Assembly: GCA_041940025.1 (NCBI GenBank)
Contig: JBGTSY010000005.1
Location: forward strand, 62,001-126,000
Source: UBA5859 sp041940025
GTDB taxonomy: Bacteria > Pseudomonadota > Gammaproteobacteria > UBA5859
Length of the DNA stretch: 64,000 nucleotides
Reading direction: 5' to 3'
Shown: one piece after another, positions 1 through 9,324 of the stretch
Position numbering within the stretch: the first letter of the stretch is position 1
Layout: the number at the start of each line of letters is the position of its first letter
Position numbers and translations under genes: made by a program
Notes under the pieces: model-generated
Told to the model about the DNA's origin: nothing
The model's input: the letters and a program-made list of their open reading frames with translations, nothing else
The model's database searches: none

Positions 1-389
1 ATGGTCCCTCTTTAATTATTGCTTATGCGCCTTGTATTGCCCACGGCGTCGATCTCAAGAACAACCATAAGCAGCAGCAACTGGCAGTGGGGAGCGGCCA
101 TTGGCCCCTATTTCGTTTCGATCCGCGCCTGGCTGTAGAAGGTAAAAATCCTCTACATCTGGATTCTAAGCCACCTTCTATCCCCTATCGTCAATTTGCT
201 CAATCTGAAACCCGCTTTAATATGTTGTGGCGTGCGCATCCAGAGCGTGCAGAGCAGTTATTGCAGCAGGCGCAAGCCGAGGTCAGTGCACGATTCCATC
301 GTTACCAACAGTTGGCCGAACTCAGTTGGGATGATGCAGAGCAGGTGCAGTCGCAACCCGCAAGCGAGGAAGGATCGCAACATGGTTGA
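1..389 (+). CDS. nifJ: Pyruvate:ferredoxin (flavodoxin) oxidoreductase, C-terminal end (partial)
   Basis: The reading frame is open from the left edge (first full codon at base 3) to the TGA at 387-389, so only about the last 128 residues are present. They include IIAYAPCIAHG, GSGHWPLFRFDPRL and NPLHLDSKPP, which match the end of the multidomain NifJ-type enzyme that oxidises pyruvate to acetyl-CoA and CO2 and reduces ferredoxin or flavodoxin. The thiamine-diphosphate and iron-sulfur domains lie mostly outside the window. The stop overlaps the start of the next gene by 8 bases, so the two are co-translated. NifJ followed by a dihydroorotate-dehydrogenase-like protein is a familiar gene pair. 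Identification is by family pattern; confidence is high for the family and moderate for the preferred electron carrier. Confidence 0.85.
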   Translation, partial: GPSLIIAYAPCIAHGVDLKNNHKQQQLAVGSGHWPLFRFDPRLAVEGKNPLHLDSKPPSIPYRQFAQSETRFNMLWRAHPERAEQLLQQAQAEVSARFHRYQQLAELSWDDAEQVQSQPASEEGSQHG

Positions 390-1389
390 TTTAAAATCAC
401 ACTACTTAGGTTTGCCATTGAAGAATCCCCTCATCCCCTCTTCATCACCTTTAACGGGGAACTTGGATGATGCACGGCAACTGGAAGATGGCGGAGCGGC
501 AGCAATTGTGATGCCTTCCCTGTTTGAAGAGGCGTTGCTGGAAGATCAACAGCAGATGCACCAGTTCATGGATCATCAAATGATTGGCCATGGTGAAGCG
601 GATTCCTTTTTGCCTTCAACGGTTACCTACAAAAGCCATCTGGATCACTATTTGGAAGATATAGTCACGTTAAAAAATGCGCTCGATATTCCGGTAATCG
701 GCAGTTTAAATGGAGTGTCACTCACGGGGTGGTTAGAACATGCGGAGGACTTAAAGCAGGCAGGTTGCGATGCATTGGAGCTGAATGTCTATTATATATC
801 GGCCAATCCCAATGAATCAGGCCATGAGGTGGAAAATCGATATGTGCAGATCTTGGAATCCTTGTGTGGGAAAATGGATTTACCGATTGGGGTAAAAATG
901 TCTCACAGTTTTTCATCCATCGCACACTTTACGCGGCAGTTGCAGCAGGCCGGGGCGCAGGGCGTGGCGTTATTCAATCGGTTCTATCAACCAGATATTG
1001 ATCTTGTTAACTTGCGGGTGACGCCAAGGATCCAACTTTCAAGCTCAATTGAATCTCTGGAGCGCATACGTTGGATCGCGCTCCTACGAGGACACCTGCA
1101 GATGAACCTCGCAGCTACCGGTGGGTTTCATGATGCACAGGATGTGATGAAGGCTATGTTGGCTGGAGCGGATGCGGTTTATTTGTGCAGTGCCCTATTG
1201 CATCATGGCATACAACGTTTACCAGAAATAATCGAGGGAATGACAGCATGGATGGAAGAGTACGAGTATGAATCTATCGCGCAGCTCAAGGGCAGCGTCA
1301 GTTACCAACATGCCATTGATCCCGCCGCCTATGAACGGGCAAACTATCTGCAAACCCTGCACAGTTATCACTCTACCGACGACGAATAG
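382..1389 (+). CDS. Dihydroorotate dehydrogenase-like flavoprotein (NifJ-associated)
   Basis: Protein of 335 residues starting at the ATG inside the end of the upstream gene. A longer frame opens at 196, but it is only a shadow over nifJ. It has a TIM-barrel FMN-enzyme pattern: NPLIPSSSPLTGN near the N-terminus, IGSLNGVSLTGW, ELNVYYI, GVKMSHSFSS, and the phosphate/FMN-binding end AATGGFHDAQDVMKAMLAGADAVYLCSAL. This subgroup of PreA/PyrD-like proteins usually sits beside pyruvate:ferredoxin oxidoreductase and is often annotated as dihydroorotate dehydrogenase. A role in pyrimidine synthesis is doubtful, and a flavin-linked redox partner of NifJ is an equally good inference. It is translationally coupled to nifJ through the 8-base overlap. 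Confidence 0.85.
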   Translation: MVDLKSHYLGLPLKNPLIPSSSPLTGNLDDARQLEDGGAAAIVMPSLFEEALLEDQQQMHQFMDHQMIGHGEADSFLPSTVTYKSHLDHYLEDIVTLKNALDIPVIGSLNGVSLTGWLEHAEDLKQAGCDALELNVYYISANPNESGHEVENRYVQILESLCGKMDLPIGVKMSHSFSSIAHFTRQLQQAGAQGVALFNRFYQPDIDLVNLRVTPRIQLSSSIESLERIRWIALLRGHLQMNLAATGGFHDAQDVMKAMLAGADAVYLCSALLHHGIQRLPEIIEGMTAWMEEYEYESIAQLKGSVSYQHAIDPAAYERANYLQTLHSYHSTDDE

Positions 1390-2103
1390 TCCTCACCAAT
1401 TAGAAATAGGATCGTCACAAATTAGGGTGCGTTATCTTCGGCACCTGTAGGCAAGGGTGGTCATTAAATATCTTATGCTGTGACTGAAGCGCTCTAATCC
1501 AGTTGCTCTTTTGCAGCTACTAATACGGGTACGCCACTCTTTAGAGTGTCTCTCCGGGCCAGATGATTTTATTTTTAGAGGCCCGCTTTTGCATCCATTC
1601 AGCTCACTTGGGTGCCATCAATCTGTGCCAAAGAGCTGGAATGGCATAGATAAGAGATGCGGCGATATCACTCACCATAAAATGTGCGCCATCTTTGTGT
1701 TTTTCTAACTCACAAAAATCTCTTTCTGCAGCAAGCGGTGATCGATATGTCGTGCAATGCTACTAGAGAAGCAATGGGTAAATCGACAAGCGGAGTCCCA
1801 GTGATGGCAGGCTTCAATAGCAGAAGCTGGATCTTTACAATACCGTGGTGTGGACCGTAGGTGAATAACCTATAGGCCAAGTCAGTGTCGAATGTGGCCA
1901 ATAAAAACCAAACCGTCGAATTTTCCCACCGAGTGGATAAATAATAATGCGCAGCCTATTGCTACATCTGTGCACAGCAGGTGATCACGTACTGAATAAG
2001 TTGCTTCGCTTGCGTTATTGTGTGGTGTTTTTTTAATGTTCCATGCAGTTTGATAGCTTGCTATATTTAGAGATGACATCGCCTTGATTACCTAATCGAA
2101 CTT
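1390..2103. other. Gene-free stretch (about 710 bp)
   Basis: No open frame here has a convincing protein pattern or ribosome-binding site on either strand. A weak inverted repeat (cgggcc at about 1555 and ggcccg at about 1586) lies between the rightward flavoprotein and the leftward fructokinase and could contribute to termination, but it has no clear T tract. Confidence 0.4.
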
Positions 2104-3033
2104 CTAATTGGATTTCACCAATAGTTTCTTGCCAAGCCAAGCTGCACCGCGAACGCCGCTTGAATCTCCAAAACGTGCGGGCACCAGTTTGGTTTTTACA
2201 TCGCGAGAAAAAACAGTATCCGGCCACAGTTTAGGTACTGCTCTATAGAGATATTCCAGATTTGATAGTCCACCGCCTAATACAATCATCTCTGGATCGA
2301 GAATATTGATGACACTTGCAGTGCTACGAGCAAGTTGCTTTGCGTAATTGTTCAATACTTGATTTGCCACTTTATCATTCTCTTCTGCCGCTCGTACAAT
2401 GTTGCGCGGATCGAGCTGTTGACCACTCAACAATTTGTAACTTAAAGACAAGCCTGGACCACTTAAAAACGTTTCAATACAGGCGCGTTTTCCACAGTAG
2501 CAGAGTCTGTTATCGAAATCCTCATCGGTGGCGTAGGGCATTGGATTGTGACCCCATTCACCAGATATCTGGTTGGGACCTGTCAGTAACTGTCCGTTGA
2601 TGGCTATGCCGCCTCCGGTTCCGGTCCCGATAATGACGGCAAAGAGGGACTGAGTGCCTTTTCCTGCGCCGTCTAAAGCTTCTGACAAGGCAAAACAGTC
2701 TGCATCATTTGCGATTATAATTTTTCTATTGAGTAGGTTCTGCAAGTCCTGTTGTAGTGGCTTGTGGTTAAGACAGATAGTGTTGGCATTTTTTACGAGA
2801 CCTGTTTGTGGATCCAAACTACCCGGTGTGCCTATACCGATGCTCGCTGCGTTACCGATTTTCAATTCAACGTCAGTAATTTGTTCAACGATTGTTTTGA
2901 GAATATGGTTGTATCCGGATTTTGGTGTCGGCACTCTATTTTTAGAGATGATCTGGTTCTCATTATTCAAGGCGATTATCTCAATTTTAGTCCCGCCTAG
3001 ATCGATTCCTATATAGTGTTCACTATCCCTCAT
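2104..3033 (-). CDS. mak: ROK-family fructokinase
   Basis: Protein of 309 residues, the usual length for a ROK sugar kinase. The N-terminal phosphate-binding loop reads IGIDLGGTKIEIIAL. NANTICLNHKPL, NDADCFALSEALDGAGKG and IIGTGTGGG follow, then EWGHNPMPY and the zinc-binding ROK signature CYCGKRACIETFLSG, and the C-terminal GDSSGVRGAAWLGK. The whole pattern, including the last block, closely matches E. coli Mak (manno(fructo)kinase), which makes fructose-6-phosphate from fructose and ATP in the cytoplasm. N-acetylglucosamine kinase (NagK) is the main alternative within the family. It stands alone, with about 260 bases of AT-rich sequence separating it from the divergent gene at 3296. Confidence 0.85.
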   Translation of the reverse strand: MRDSEHYIGIDLGGTKIEIIALNNENQIISKNRVPTPKSGYNHILKTIVEQITDVELKIGNAASIGIGTPGSLDPQTGLVKNANTICLNHKPLQQDLQNLLNRKIIIANDADCFALSEALDGAGKGTQSLFAVIIGTGTGGGIAINGQLLTGPNQISGEWGHNPMPYATDEDFDNRLCYCGKRACIETFLSGPGLSLSYKLLSGQQLDPRNIVRAAEENDKVANQVLNNYAKQLARSTASVINILDPEMIVLGGGLSNLEYLYRAVPKLWPDTVFSRDVKTKLVPARFGDSSGVRGAAWLGKKLLVKSN

Positions 3034-3295
3034 TGGCGCAGTTTCCGTTTACCGATAAACACTTATTTCACTCCAAGGCAGAGATGTAAATATTTCTTTT
3101 TAAACGTTTATATCTAAAATTTCTAAATGGTTATTTTTTTATGCTAATATGCTTCACACCATCAAGGTGATAACCAAAAAAAAATAGTTAGAATAATCCT
3201 AATACAGAAATTTATCTCCTTGAATAACTAATAATATGCCTCTTTTTTGGTGGCCGACATTGAATCACTATAAAAATAAGTGATGGGGGGATCCT

Positions 3296-4225
3296 ATGAT
3301 AAAAAAACAGTTTTCTTTTTTAGTTCTCTGCTATGTGTTTGTGCCGTTTATCCACGCTAGTGGTCCCAGTTGTGACGATCCCAGAGCAGCGCCAATTGGT
3401 ACACCTGATGTGGAGATGGATGGGTTTTTTATAGGGTTAAATAGTTGTGCTTATGATCCCAGTTTGGTTACTTCAGATCAGGTACCGGCTGTGGGTAATC
3501 AATATGAAGATGGAGGAGAACCTCTTTTCGCGGTTAACGGTGCGAATGCGACAGTTGTGCAAAATGAGATCAGACTAAGTGCCCTATCGTCTGCTAAAAG
3601 ACGGCCTGTCATAGGTATCTACAATGCGGTCACGAATATTGCGGGAGAATTAAATAAATTTGTAGACATCGATAACGCTGCTGCCAACACTGTGAGAAGA
3701 GAAGGATTTAGCAGAGTAGTAGAAGGTCGAAAGTTTGCCGTAATTGGAGTGAGTCAATCGGGGTTTATGATTGGGCGTGGTTTAACTTTATTAAAGAAAG
3801 ACCTTATTGACAGTTTTCCTTTCCGTTATTTTTATCGTCAGAAGCTACTTAATTTAATAGATGTGGAAACATTAGGAACATTTGGTCTGTTTTTTCCCGA
3901 TGGGCCTAACTATGTTCACTATGTGAATAATCGAGATATTCTTCCTCATCTCGCAGGAATAGCGTCACATGCGGCCCATCCTGGTAGGGGGGCAGTTCTT
4001 GCGACCTACTATTATTATAACGAGGACTGCCAGTTTGGTATGTCGTTATTGGAAGAATATCCTGGCGATAATGCAGATTTATCAAGGGATAAACCTCCAG
4101 AGTTTAGTGGGGCCGTACACAGTATTTGTAGCTATGCCGCATCTGGATTGGATTTCGAGTCTTTAAGGCAACACGCGCCGCTTCTGGGTACTGTCGAGGT
4201 AGAGATCGAACTCACTCCACAATAG
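3296..4225 (+). CDS. Secreted lipase-like (alpha/beta-hydrolase fold) protein
   Basis: Protein of 309 residues with an N-terminal signal peptide (MIKKQ, a hydrophobic stretch, cleavage near IHAS). A GGGGG-rich ribosome site (gatgggggg) lies just upstream. The middle contains AVIGVSQSG, which fits the GxSxG nucleophile elbow of lipases. It is followed by YVHYVNNRDILPHLAG, the position where class 3-like lipases carry the catalytic Asp, and by AVHSICSYAASG, a possible catalytic His. The early cysteines (PSCDDP, LNSCAYD) suggest a disulfide outside the cytoplasm. I do not recognise a named family. Lipase or esterase is inferred from motif order, not from overall similarity. The next gene starts 24 bases downstream and may be co-transcribed. 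Confidence 0.5.
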   Translation: MIKKQFSFLVLCYVFVPFIHASGPSCDDPRAAPIGTPDVEMDGFFIGLNSCAYDPSLVTSDQVPAVGNQYEDGGEPLFAVNGANATVVQNEIRLSALSSAKRRPVIGIYNAVTNIAGELNKFVDIDNAAANTVRREGFSRVVEGRKFAVIGVSQSGFMIGRGLTLLKKDLIDSFPFRYFYRQKLLNLIDVETLGTFGLFFPDGPNYVHYVNNRDILPHLAGIASHAAHPGRGAVLATYYYYNEDCQFGMSLLEEYPGDNADLSRDKPPEFSGAVHSICSYAASGLDFESLRQHAPLLGTVEVEIELTPQ

Positions 4226-4249
4226 GACTAGCTTACTGGTATGAACTAA

Positions 4250-5089
4250 TTGTCATCATATCAAAAAGATGTGCCGGTTTTATATCACAACCAATTTATG
4301 TCTACACAATCTTTGGAAAAATATTTTCATTCCTTTGACCTAAATTATTATGAGTCCTGCAAAATAGTCTGTGACCACATGAAAAAGGGTGGATCTCTGG
4401 ATCTTGAAAATAAAATTGTAACGTACTGCGGATTATCTATTTCCTTTTTTAATAATGTATTTTTAAAACAAGCAAACTTAGATCAGTTTCAAGATTGGGC
4501 AGAGACAATAAAACTATTTATAGACAAGAACCATGATTATCAGTTGGTAATATCGGATAGATTTGCACCGCCCAGCCAGAAGGATCTTTTAGACAGACAC
4601 CTTAAGTCTGATGGCAAGATCCCGGCAATGGTATTTGATTCTGAAGAGTCTAGGCTCAATATGCCGACAGTATTGAGTCAAATGGAAATTAAGAAAGTAG
4701 TTGGCAAAACGGAGAGTGACGCATTTAGATCTATAGCTGGTCCTTCATTTGAAATGCCCGATTATATAGCCGATCGCATTATCACCGATGATTTTTGCTT
4801 GGATGAAAGGCATCAACTTTATGTGGGTTATTATTTGGGGCAACCCGTGAGTACCTCAATGTTATATATTAGCCATGGTGTCGCGGGTATCTATTGGGTG
4901 GCGACTGCAAAAGAATATAGGGGTCGGGGATTTGCTGAAGCACTCACCTTCCACGCCTGCTCAGAAGGGTTAAAAGTTGTTCCGCGGTTCCGCTCTTTAC
5001 AGGCCTCTCAGTTAGGTGAGCCGGTTTACAAGCGCATGGAATTTAAAACAATTTATCAATACAATAAATATCTATCTGTCAGTCAGTGA
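4250..5089 (+). CDS. GNAT-family N-acetyltransferase
   Basis: Protein of 279 residues with the likely start at a TTG, since the next ATG is 17 codons in. The C-terminal 90 residues carry a GNAT core: YVGYYLGQPVSTSMLYISHGVAGIYWVAT is the beta-strand pair, YRGRGFAEALTFHA is the acetyl-CoA pyrophosphate loop (R/Q-x-x-G-x-G/A), and GEPVYKRMEFKTIYQYNKY is the usual C-terminal block. The N-terminal half (about residues 1-170) is not recognised and may be a degenerate second GNAT-like domain. The substrate is unknown. It follows the secreted lipase-like gene on the same strand. Confidence 0.7.
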   Translation: MSSYQKDVPVLYHNQFMSTQSLEKYFHSFDLNYYESCKIVCDHMKKGGSLDLENKIVTYCGLSISFFNNVFLKQANLDQFQDWAETIKLFIDKNHDYQLVISDRFAPPSQKDLLDRHLKSDGKIPAMVFDSEESRLNMPTVLSQMEIKKVVGKTESDAFRSIAGPSFEMPDYIADRIITDDFCLDERHQLYVGYYLGQPVSTSMLYISHGVAGIYWVATAKEYRGRGFAEALTFHACSEGLKVVPRFRSLQASQLGEPVYKRMEFKTIYQYNKYLSVSQ

Positions 5090-5383
5090 TGCCAGCCAGG
5101 CGCGCAATGATAGTTTTAGACAGCAAATAGCGTTTCGATAGTTTAAAAATAAACCATGAATAGGCATATCAAGCAGTAGATATTTCAAATGCCTTCGATG
5201 AGGAAAATGATGGAAATCAGATTAGAGGCGCTTGGATAAAACCAAAGATTTTTATTTGCTTTATTTCATGTTTATTCGGTGCAGACGCAGATCCTATTTT
5301 AAGCGACGCAGTATATTCTAATCGTAAAGAGAAGATCCCGGGCCAGTACCAAAATAAGGTGAGATAATCAGAAGGGTGAGGCC

Positions 5384-6427
5384 TCAGTCGAATTGTGCGC
5401 TTGGCGTGGAACGCGATAATGCCAATTCCTCATCATTCATTTCGGTGCTGATCTCTTGAAAGAGTGGTGTGCTTAAATAGCGTTCACCTGTATCGGGTAG
5501 CATACAGAGGATCCGCGAACCTTCAGGCGCATTGTTCGCTACCTCTAACGCGCCTGCGAAGGTGGCGCCAGATGAGATGCCGACAAAGATCCCTTCCTGT
5601 TGCGCGAGATCTCGAGAGCACTTCATTGCTTTATCGCCTTCAATTTGTAGCAAATTGTCAATTCCATCGACATCAACCGTATCTTGAGTGAGTTTGGAAA
5701 TAAAGTCTGGTGTCCATCCCTGCATGGGATGGGGCTTAAATCCCGGATGGCTCTCCGCAGGCGATCCGTCACTATTCTGTTTCTGTTCAATGCCCGAACT
5801 GAGAAGGTTCGCAAGCTGCGGTTCACACACAATTATTTTGGTATTCGGACTCTTTTTTCTAAGTACGCGGGAGACTCCCTTTAATGTGCCGCCGGTACCA
5901 TACCCGGTGATCCAATAGTCCAGAGGTTCCTGTGAAAAATCTGACACTATCTCTTCGGCGGTGGTGGCGGAGTGGAAATCGGCATTGGCTTCATTTTCAA
6001 ACTGACGTGTTAAAAACCATCCATTTTTTTCTGCTAGTTCCTTTGCTTTTTGAACCATACCACTGCCCTTAAGCGGCGCGGGGGTCAGCACGACTTTGGC
6101 CCCCAAAAAACGCATTAACTTGCGTCTCTCTACGCTGAAGCTTTCAGCCATGGTGACGACAAGGGGGTAGCCTTTTTGAGCGCAAACCATAGCCAAACCA
6201 ATGCCGGTGTTACCACTAGTGGCTTCGACCACTGTTTGTCCGGGGCTTAATTCGCCACGTTTCTCCGCATCTTCAATGATCCCTAATGCTAATCTATCTT
6301 TTACAGAGCCCATCGGATTAAAAGCTTCGATTTTAACGAATAATGCCACATGTGAAGGCGCTAACTTATTAATTTTGACAACCGGCGTATTGCCTATAGT
6401 ACCCAGAATGGTTTCATAGCGACTCAT
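5384..6427 (-). CDS. cysK: Cysteine synthase (O-acetylserine sulfhydrylase)
   Basis: Protein of 347 residues. The ATG is preceded by AAGGAG at good spacing. It is a fold-type II PLP enzyme: NPMGSVKDRLA carries the Schiff-base lysine, TSGNTGIGLAM binds the substrate carboxylate, GYGTGGTLKG is the PLP phosphate loop, and GISSGATFAGAL and LPDTGERYLSTPLF are near the end. It makes cysteine from O-acetylserine and sulfide in the cytoplasm. The insert with PHPMQGWTPDFI and a longer, acidic C-terminus make it slightly longer than E. coli CysK (323 residues). Cystathionine beta-synthase-like or O-phosphoserine-using variants are possible but less likely. The dehydrogenase gene at 6499 is close upstream on the same strand (71 bases). 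Confidence 0.88.
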   Translation of the reverse strand: MSRYETILGTIGNTPVVKINKLAPSHVALFVKIEAFNPMGSVKDRLALGIIEDAEKRGELSPGQTVVEATSGNTGIGLAMVCAQKGYPLVVTMAESFSVERRKLMRFLGAKVVLTPAPLKGSGMVQKAKELAEKNGWFLTRQFENEANADFHSATTAEEIVSDFSQEPLDYWITGYGTGGTLKGVSRVLRKKSPNTKIIVCEPQLANLLSSGIEQKQNSDGSPAESHPGFKPHPMQGWTPDFISKLTQDTVDVDGIDNLLQIEGDKAMKCSRDLAQQEGIFVGISSGATFAGALEVANNAPEGSRILCMLPDTGERYLSTPLFQEISTEMNDEELALSRSTPSAQFD

Positions 6428-6498
6428 GTGGACTCCTTGAGAAAAATACTAGGGGTGATTCACGTAATTAATGGATAGATATTTTACAGGCTAATTAT

Positions 6499-7164
6499 CT
6501 ACCAAGGTATTATTTCTCCTCTGTAATTCCAGAAAATACCCGTATTGTCGAGAGTTAAATTTTCGATACAGTGCATCAATCCACGTGCCGATTCCACTGG
6601 CTCAATATTTCCCTGGCCACCAGTCATTTGCGTTCTCACAAAACCTGGATGTAAAACCGCCACTGAGATACCTTTAGATTTAAGATCGATTGAGAGAGAC
6701 TTGCCCGCCGCATTGAGTGCGGCCTTGGACATTCGATACCCATAATAGCCACCTGAGCCATTGTCATCGATGCTGCCCATTTGACTACTCACCAGAGCGA
6801 TTTTTGATTCTTGAGAAAGTAATGTTTGCAAATGTTTTACCAACATGAGTGGCGCGAGGGCATTGACTTGCCACTGTCTATTGATGCTTTCGATGTTCAA
6901 ATCGTCTAAGGATTCTAATTGCAAGATACCCGCATTATTAATCAAAATATCAATCTTATCAGACCGCAGTTTATCCCGCGCTTCGATGATATTATTCTCT
7001 AACGAAACGTCTACGTTTTCTATGATATTTACATTCAATTTTTCCAGTGCGGGCGAGGTCGTTCGACATAATACGCTCACCTTATCACCGTTAGCAGAAA
7101 AGGCACGAACAAGTTCTAATCCAATTCCTCTGTTACCCCCAGTAATGAGTACCTGTCTAGACAT
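6499..7164 (-). CDS. Short-chain dehydrogenase/reductase (C-factor-like)
   Basis: Protein of 221 residues preceded by an AGGGA ribosome site. A classic SDR pattern is visible: TGGNRGIG is the nucleotide-binding glycine motif, ILINNAG is the central NNAG, IALVSSQMGS holds the catalytic Ser, and YGYRMSKAALN holds the YxxxK pair. After the active site, LHPGFVRTQMTGGQGNIEPVESARGL is characteristic of the small C-factor/CsgA-like subgroup of SDRs. It is a cytoplasmic NAD(P)-dependent oxidoreductase of unknown substrate. It lies upstream of cysK on the same strand and may share its transcript. Confidence 0.85.
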   Translation of the reverse strand: MSRQVLITGGNRGIGLELVRAFSANGDKVSVLCRTTSPALEKLNVNIIENVDVSLENNIIEARDKLRSDKIDILINNAGILQLESLDDLNIESINRQWQVNALAPLMLVKHLQTLLSQESKIALVSSQMGSIDDNGSGGYYGYRMSKAALNAAGKSLSIDLKSKGISVAVLHPGFVRTQMTGGQGNIEPVESARGLMHCIENLTLDNTGIFWNYRGEIIPW

Positions 7165-7306
7165 AGGTTATTTCCCTGTTGTTAATCATCATGTTTCGCT
7201 TGGGCGCTTAGATTACGATTCTGTGAACAATAGGAGATAGATAAATTATAGTTTACATAGTTTTTGAATCTATCTTGTGTACGACTTATTTGTGTTAGAT
7301 GTAGAA

Positions 7307-8272
7307 CTAGGTCCATTCGAAACGCTGTCCAATCAGGGAATAAAGTGATTCGTTATAAGGACGATAAAACTCACTTAACAATTCGAGAGTCTCTTGATTC
7401 GGGCGTGGTAGCTCGAGCGGGTTCTCATTTAAACGGCTTTCTGGTAGGGGCTCAACAGGAAGCCCAAGGAAGGTTTGGATCTCCATAAGAGCTTTCTGTG
7501 GTGATTGCATATAATCTTCAGATGTTAAAACCATCACTTGATCGGGGCCGAAAATCTCCATCCATGTTTGAACCGCTTTGATATAGATGCCAGTTTGTAA
7601 CATGGGTGCACCGCATACTCCATCCATTGGGGATTCAGGAAAGAGTTTAATTGCCAAACTAACATACTCGTCGAAAGTTTGATAGTAAGGAAGTTTTTTG
7701 ATTGTCGGCCCCCCCAACAGGATGTCCCATTTCCAATGGCTGTAGGCACGAGCAACCGGATCACGTAATAGTAAAACTATTTTAGCGTCCGGTCTTTTTT
7801 CATGATATTTATAAATTAATCGATACCAATTCATGAAGGGTTCGAAGAAACCACATAGTGCCATGCCTTCCCTCGCCGCATGAGCGTTGACTTCCTTTTG
7901 AGTGGGATAGTAGATTCTCCATAGATCAGTATTGGCACCGCACATGGTAAATTCTTTGGCAAGCGGCGGTATCACACATCGATGGGAATTGAGACTTAAT
8001 GTGAGCGCACTGCTACAACTTTTTATTGGACCGGTCAAAGCAAAATCGGGTAGCACTCGTGATTTTTGGGTGAGAAACCGCCAGGTTTGACGCCACTTGG
8101 GCGCACCACCAAAATAGTGGGGTAGGAACTGATATTCAAAATAACCACCGATGACTCTTGGCAATTTTAGAAGCGGTTTGTCACTGTGGGGTACCATGCG
8201 TAATTCGGTTGTGAGTTCATATGCTCGAGTCATTCTTGGATCGAATTGAGGTTGCTCTTGATTGGATTTCAC
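7307..8272 (-). CDS. Sulfotransferase domain protein
   Basis: Protein of 321 residues. LLLRDPVARAYSHWKWD is the 3'-phosphate-binding motif (RDPxxRxxSxW) of PAPS-dependent sulfotransferases, and ALMEIQTFLGLPVEPL is the usual C-terminal helix preceding the substrate-side end. The 5'-phosphosulfate loop, normally KxGTTxL, appears here as PIKSCSSALTLSLNSH. It keeps the Lys and a Ser-rich loop but lacks GTT, so either activity is altered or the family is divergent. The likely acceptor is a carbohydrate or lipid; nothing in the neighbourhood identifies it. The gene reads toward the dehydrogenase and cysK genes. Confidence 0.75.
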   Translation of the reverse strand: MKSNQEQPQFDPRMTRAYELTTELRMVPHSDKPLLKLPRVIGGYFEYQFLPHYFGGAPKWRQTWRFLTQKSRVLPDFALTGPIKSCSSALTLSLNSHRCVIPPLAKEFTMCGANTDLWRIYYPTQKEVNAHAAREGMALCGFFEPFMNWYRLIYKYHEKRPDAKIVLLLRDPVARAYSHWKWDILLGGPTIKKLPYYQTFDEYVSLAIKLFPESPMDGVCGAPMLQTGIYIKAVQTWMEIFGPDQVMVLTSEDYMQSPQKALMEIQTFLGLPVEPLPESRLNENPLELPRPNQETLELLSEFYRPYNESLYSLIGQRFEWT

Positions 8273-8950
8273 GTGATGTTTGTCCTTTATTATGACGCGG
8301 ATTCAGAGAATAAGTGCACTTTCTGAGAAAGACGGCCAGTTGCATGAGTTCGTCGTTACTTAATTGCACTTGTTACTTGAAATCGCATTATTTTTATTGA
8401 AGCATTCATAGCCAGCCTAGATGACAGTGCTTAAAAAAATCTCAAGCTCTATCTTCCGTTTTGCGGGCGTGATGCTCTTCGCTCTGGTGGTAAAAGTTCT
8501 TTGACTTTAAGCGATTTATTTTGATGGTTTTCTGTGACTTTGCAACCTTCAATCACAATTTTAATGGCTCGAAAACAGAGGCATTTTGACTAAACGTTTA
8601 ACGATCAACTTTTCCAAGTTTGGCTCATCGAGTTAATGATTCAAGCACTAGACCTTAGAATGTTTAACATTGAGACAAGCGCAACGGAGACAATTGATTG
8701 AGCAAGATTTTTAGTGGCTTGAGCTGATAATTGCATTAAAACCAGAGATTAACTAGGGATCGATCTTAGGTATCCTATCCAATCCGGTGTAGCGAATGAG
8801 AATATGGCCGTATGAGAGGAGCGGTATTGGTAACATCTGATCTGTTAAAGAAGTCAATAACTCTCGCTAAACCTAAAATTTTTGGTGCACTCAAGCTGGC
8901 GGGATTTTTTGGTTTAATGGTGCCTTTACACGCCTCTTTTGTTTCAACTT
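8273..8950. other. Gene-free stretch upstream of the sulfotransferase gene
   Basis: About 680 bases with no supported gene. Short frames exist on both strands, but none shows a recognisable protein pattern with a ribosome site. The promoter of the leftward sulfotransferase gene should lie at its left end. Confidence 0.4.
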
Positions 8951-9283
8951 CTATGGTGTCATGCGATTTAATGAGCCGTGCGATCTCAATGCGTTGTCAT
9001 CTGACAGCAGCTGATTGATGACAACGCGGGTTTCGGTCAACGAGTTCAATAACCGGCGATCCGTACCGCTCATACGAAAGATAAAGTTAACGCTGTCGTT
9101 GTACGCATTCTTCCAGGGCTATGGAGTTGATACCATGCTTTGCATTCAACCGTTTCTGTGCTCTGTTGATAGCAGGCTCAGTACCCTAGTCGTGACTGTG
9201 CAAATGGGTTTTTCCCGTATCTTAAATAGCTTTTCTAATACCTGATTCAAATCACCTGAGGATAAGCTTCGAATGACTTTCAT
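8951..9283 (-). pseudogene. Decayed small gene downstream of the kinase/ATPase fusion
   Basis: A leftward ATG at 9283 follows an excellent AAGGAG ribosome site, only about 40 bases after the end of the gene at 9325-10911. It opens a 45-residue frame (MKVIRSLSSGDLNQVLEK...) ending at a TGA at 9146-9148. A second frame then continues as NAYNDSVNFIFRMSGTDRR and LLNSLTETRVVINQLLSD to a TAG at 8951-8953. Together they look like one protein of about 110 residues broken by a frameshift. The family is not recognised. The strong ribosome site and operon-like position argue that the gene was once real. Confidence 0.35.
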
Positions 9284-9324
9284 GGCAACTCCTTCGCGTG
9301 TGTTTTCGTCCCTCGCTCAAACAT

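Noticed and set aside
196..381. Upstream extension of the dihydroorotate dehydrogenase-like frame
   Set aside because: It overlaps the clearly coding end of nifJ in another frame; the ATG at 382 fits the family N-terminus.
9015..9245. Rightward 76-codon frame
   Set aside because: It is antisense to the decayed leftward gene with the strong ribosome site, and has no protein pattern of its own.
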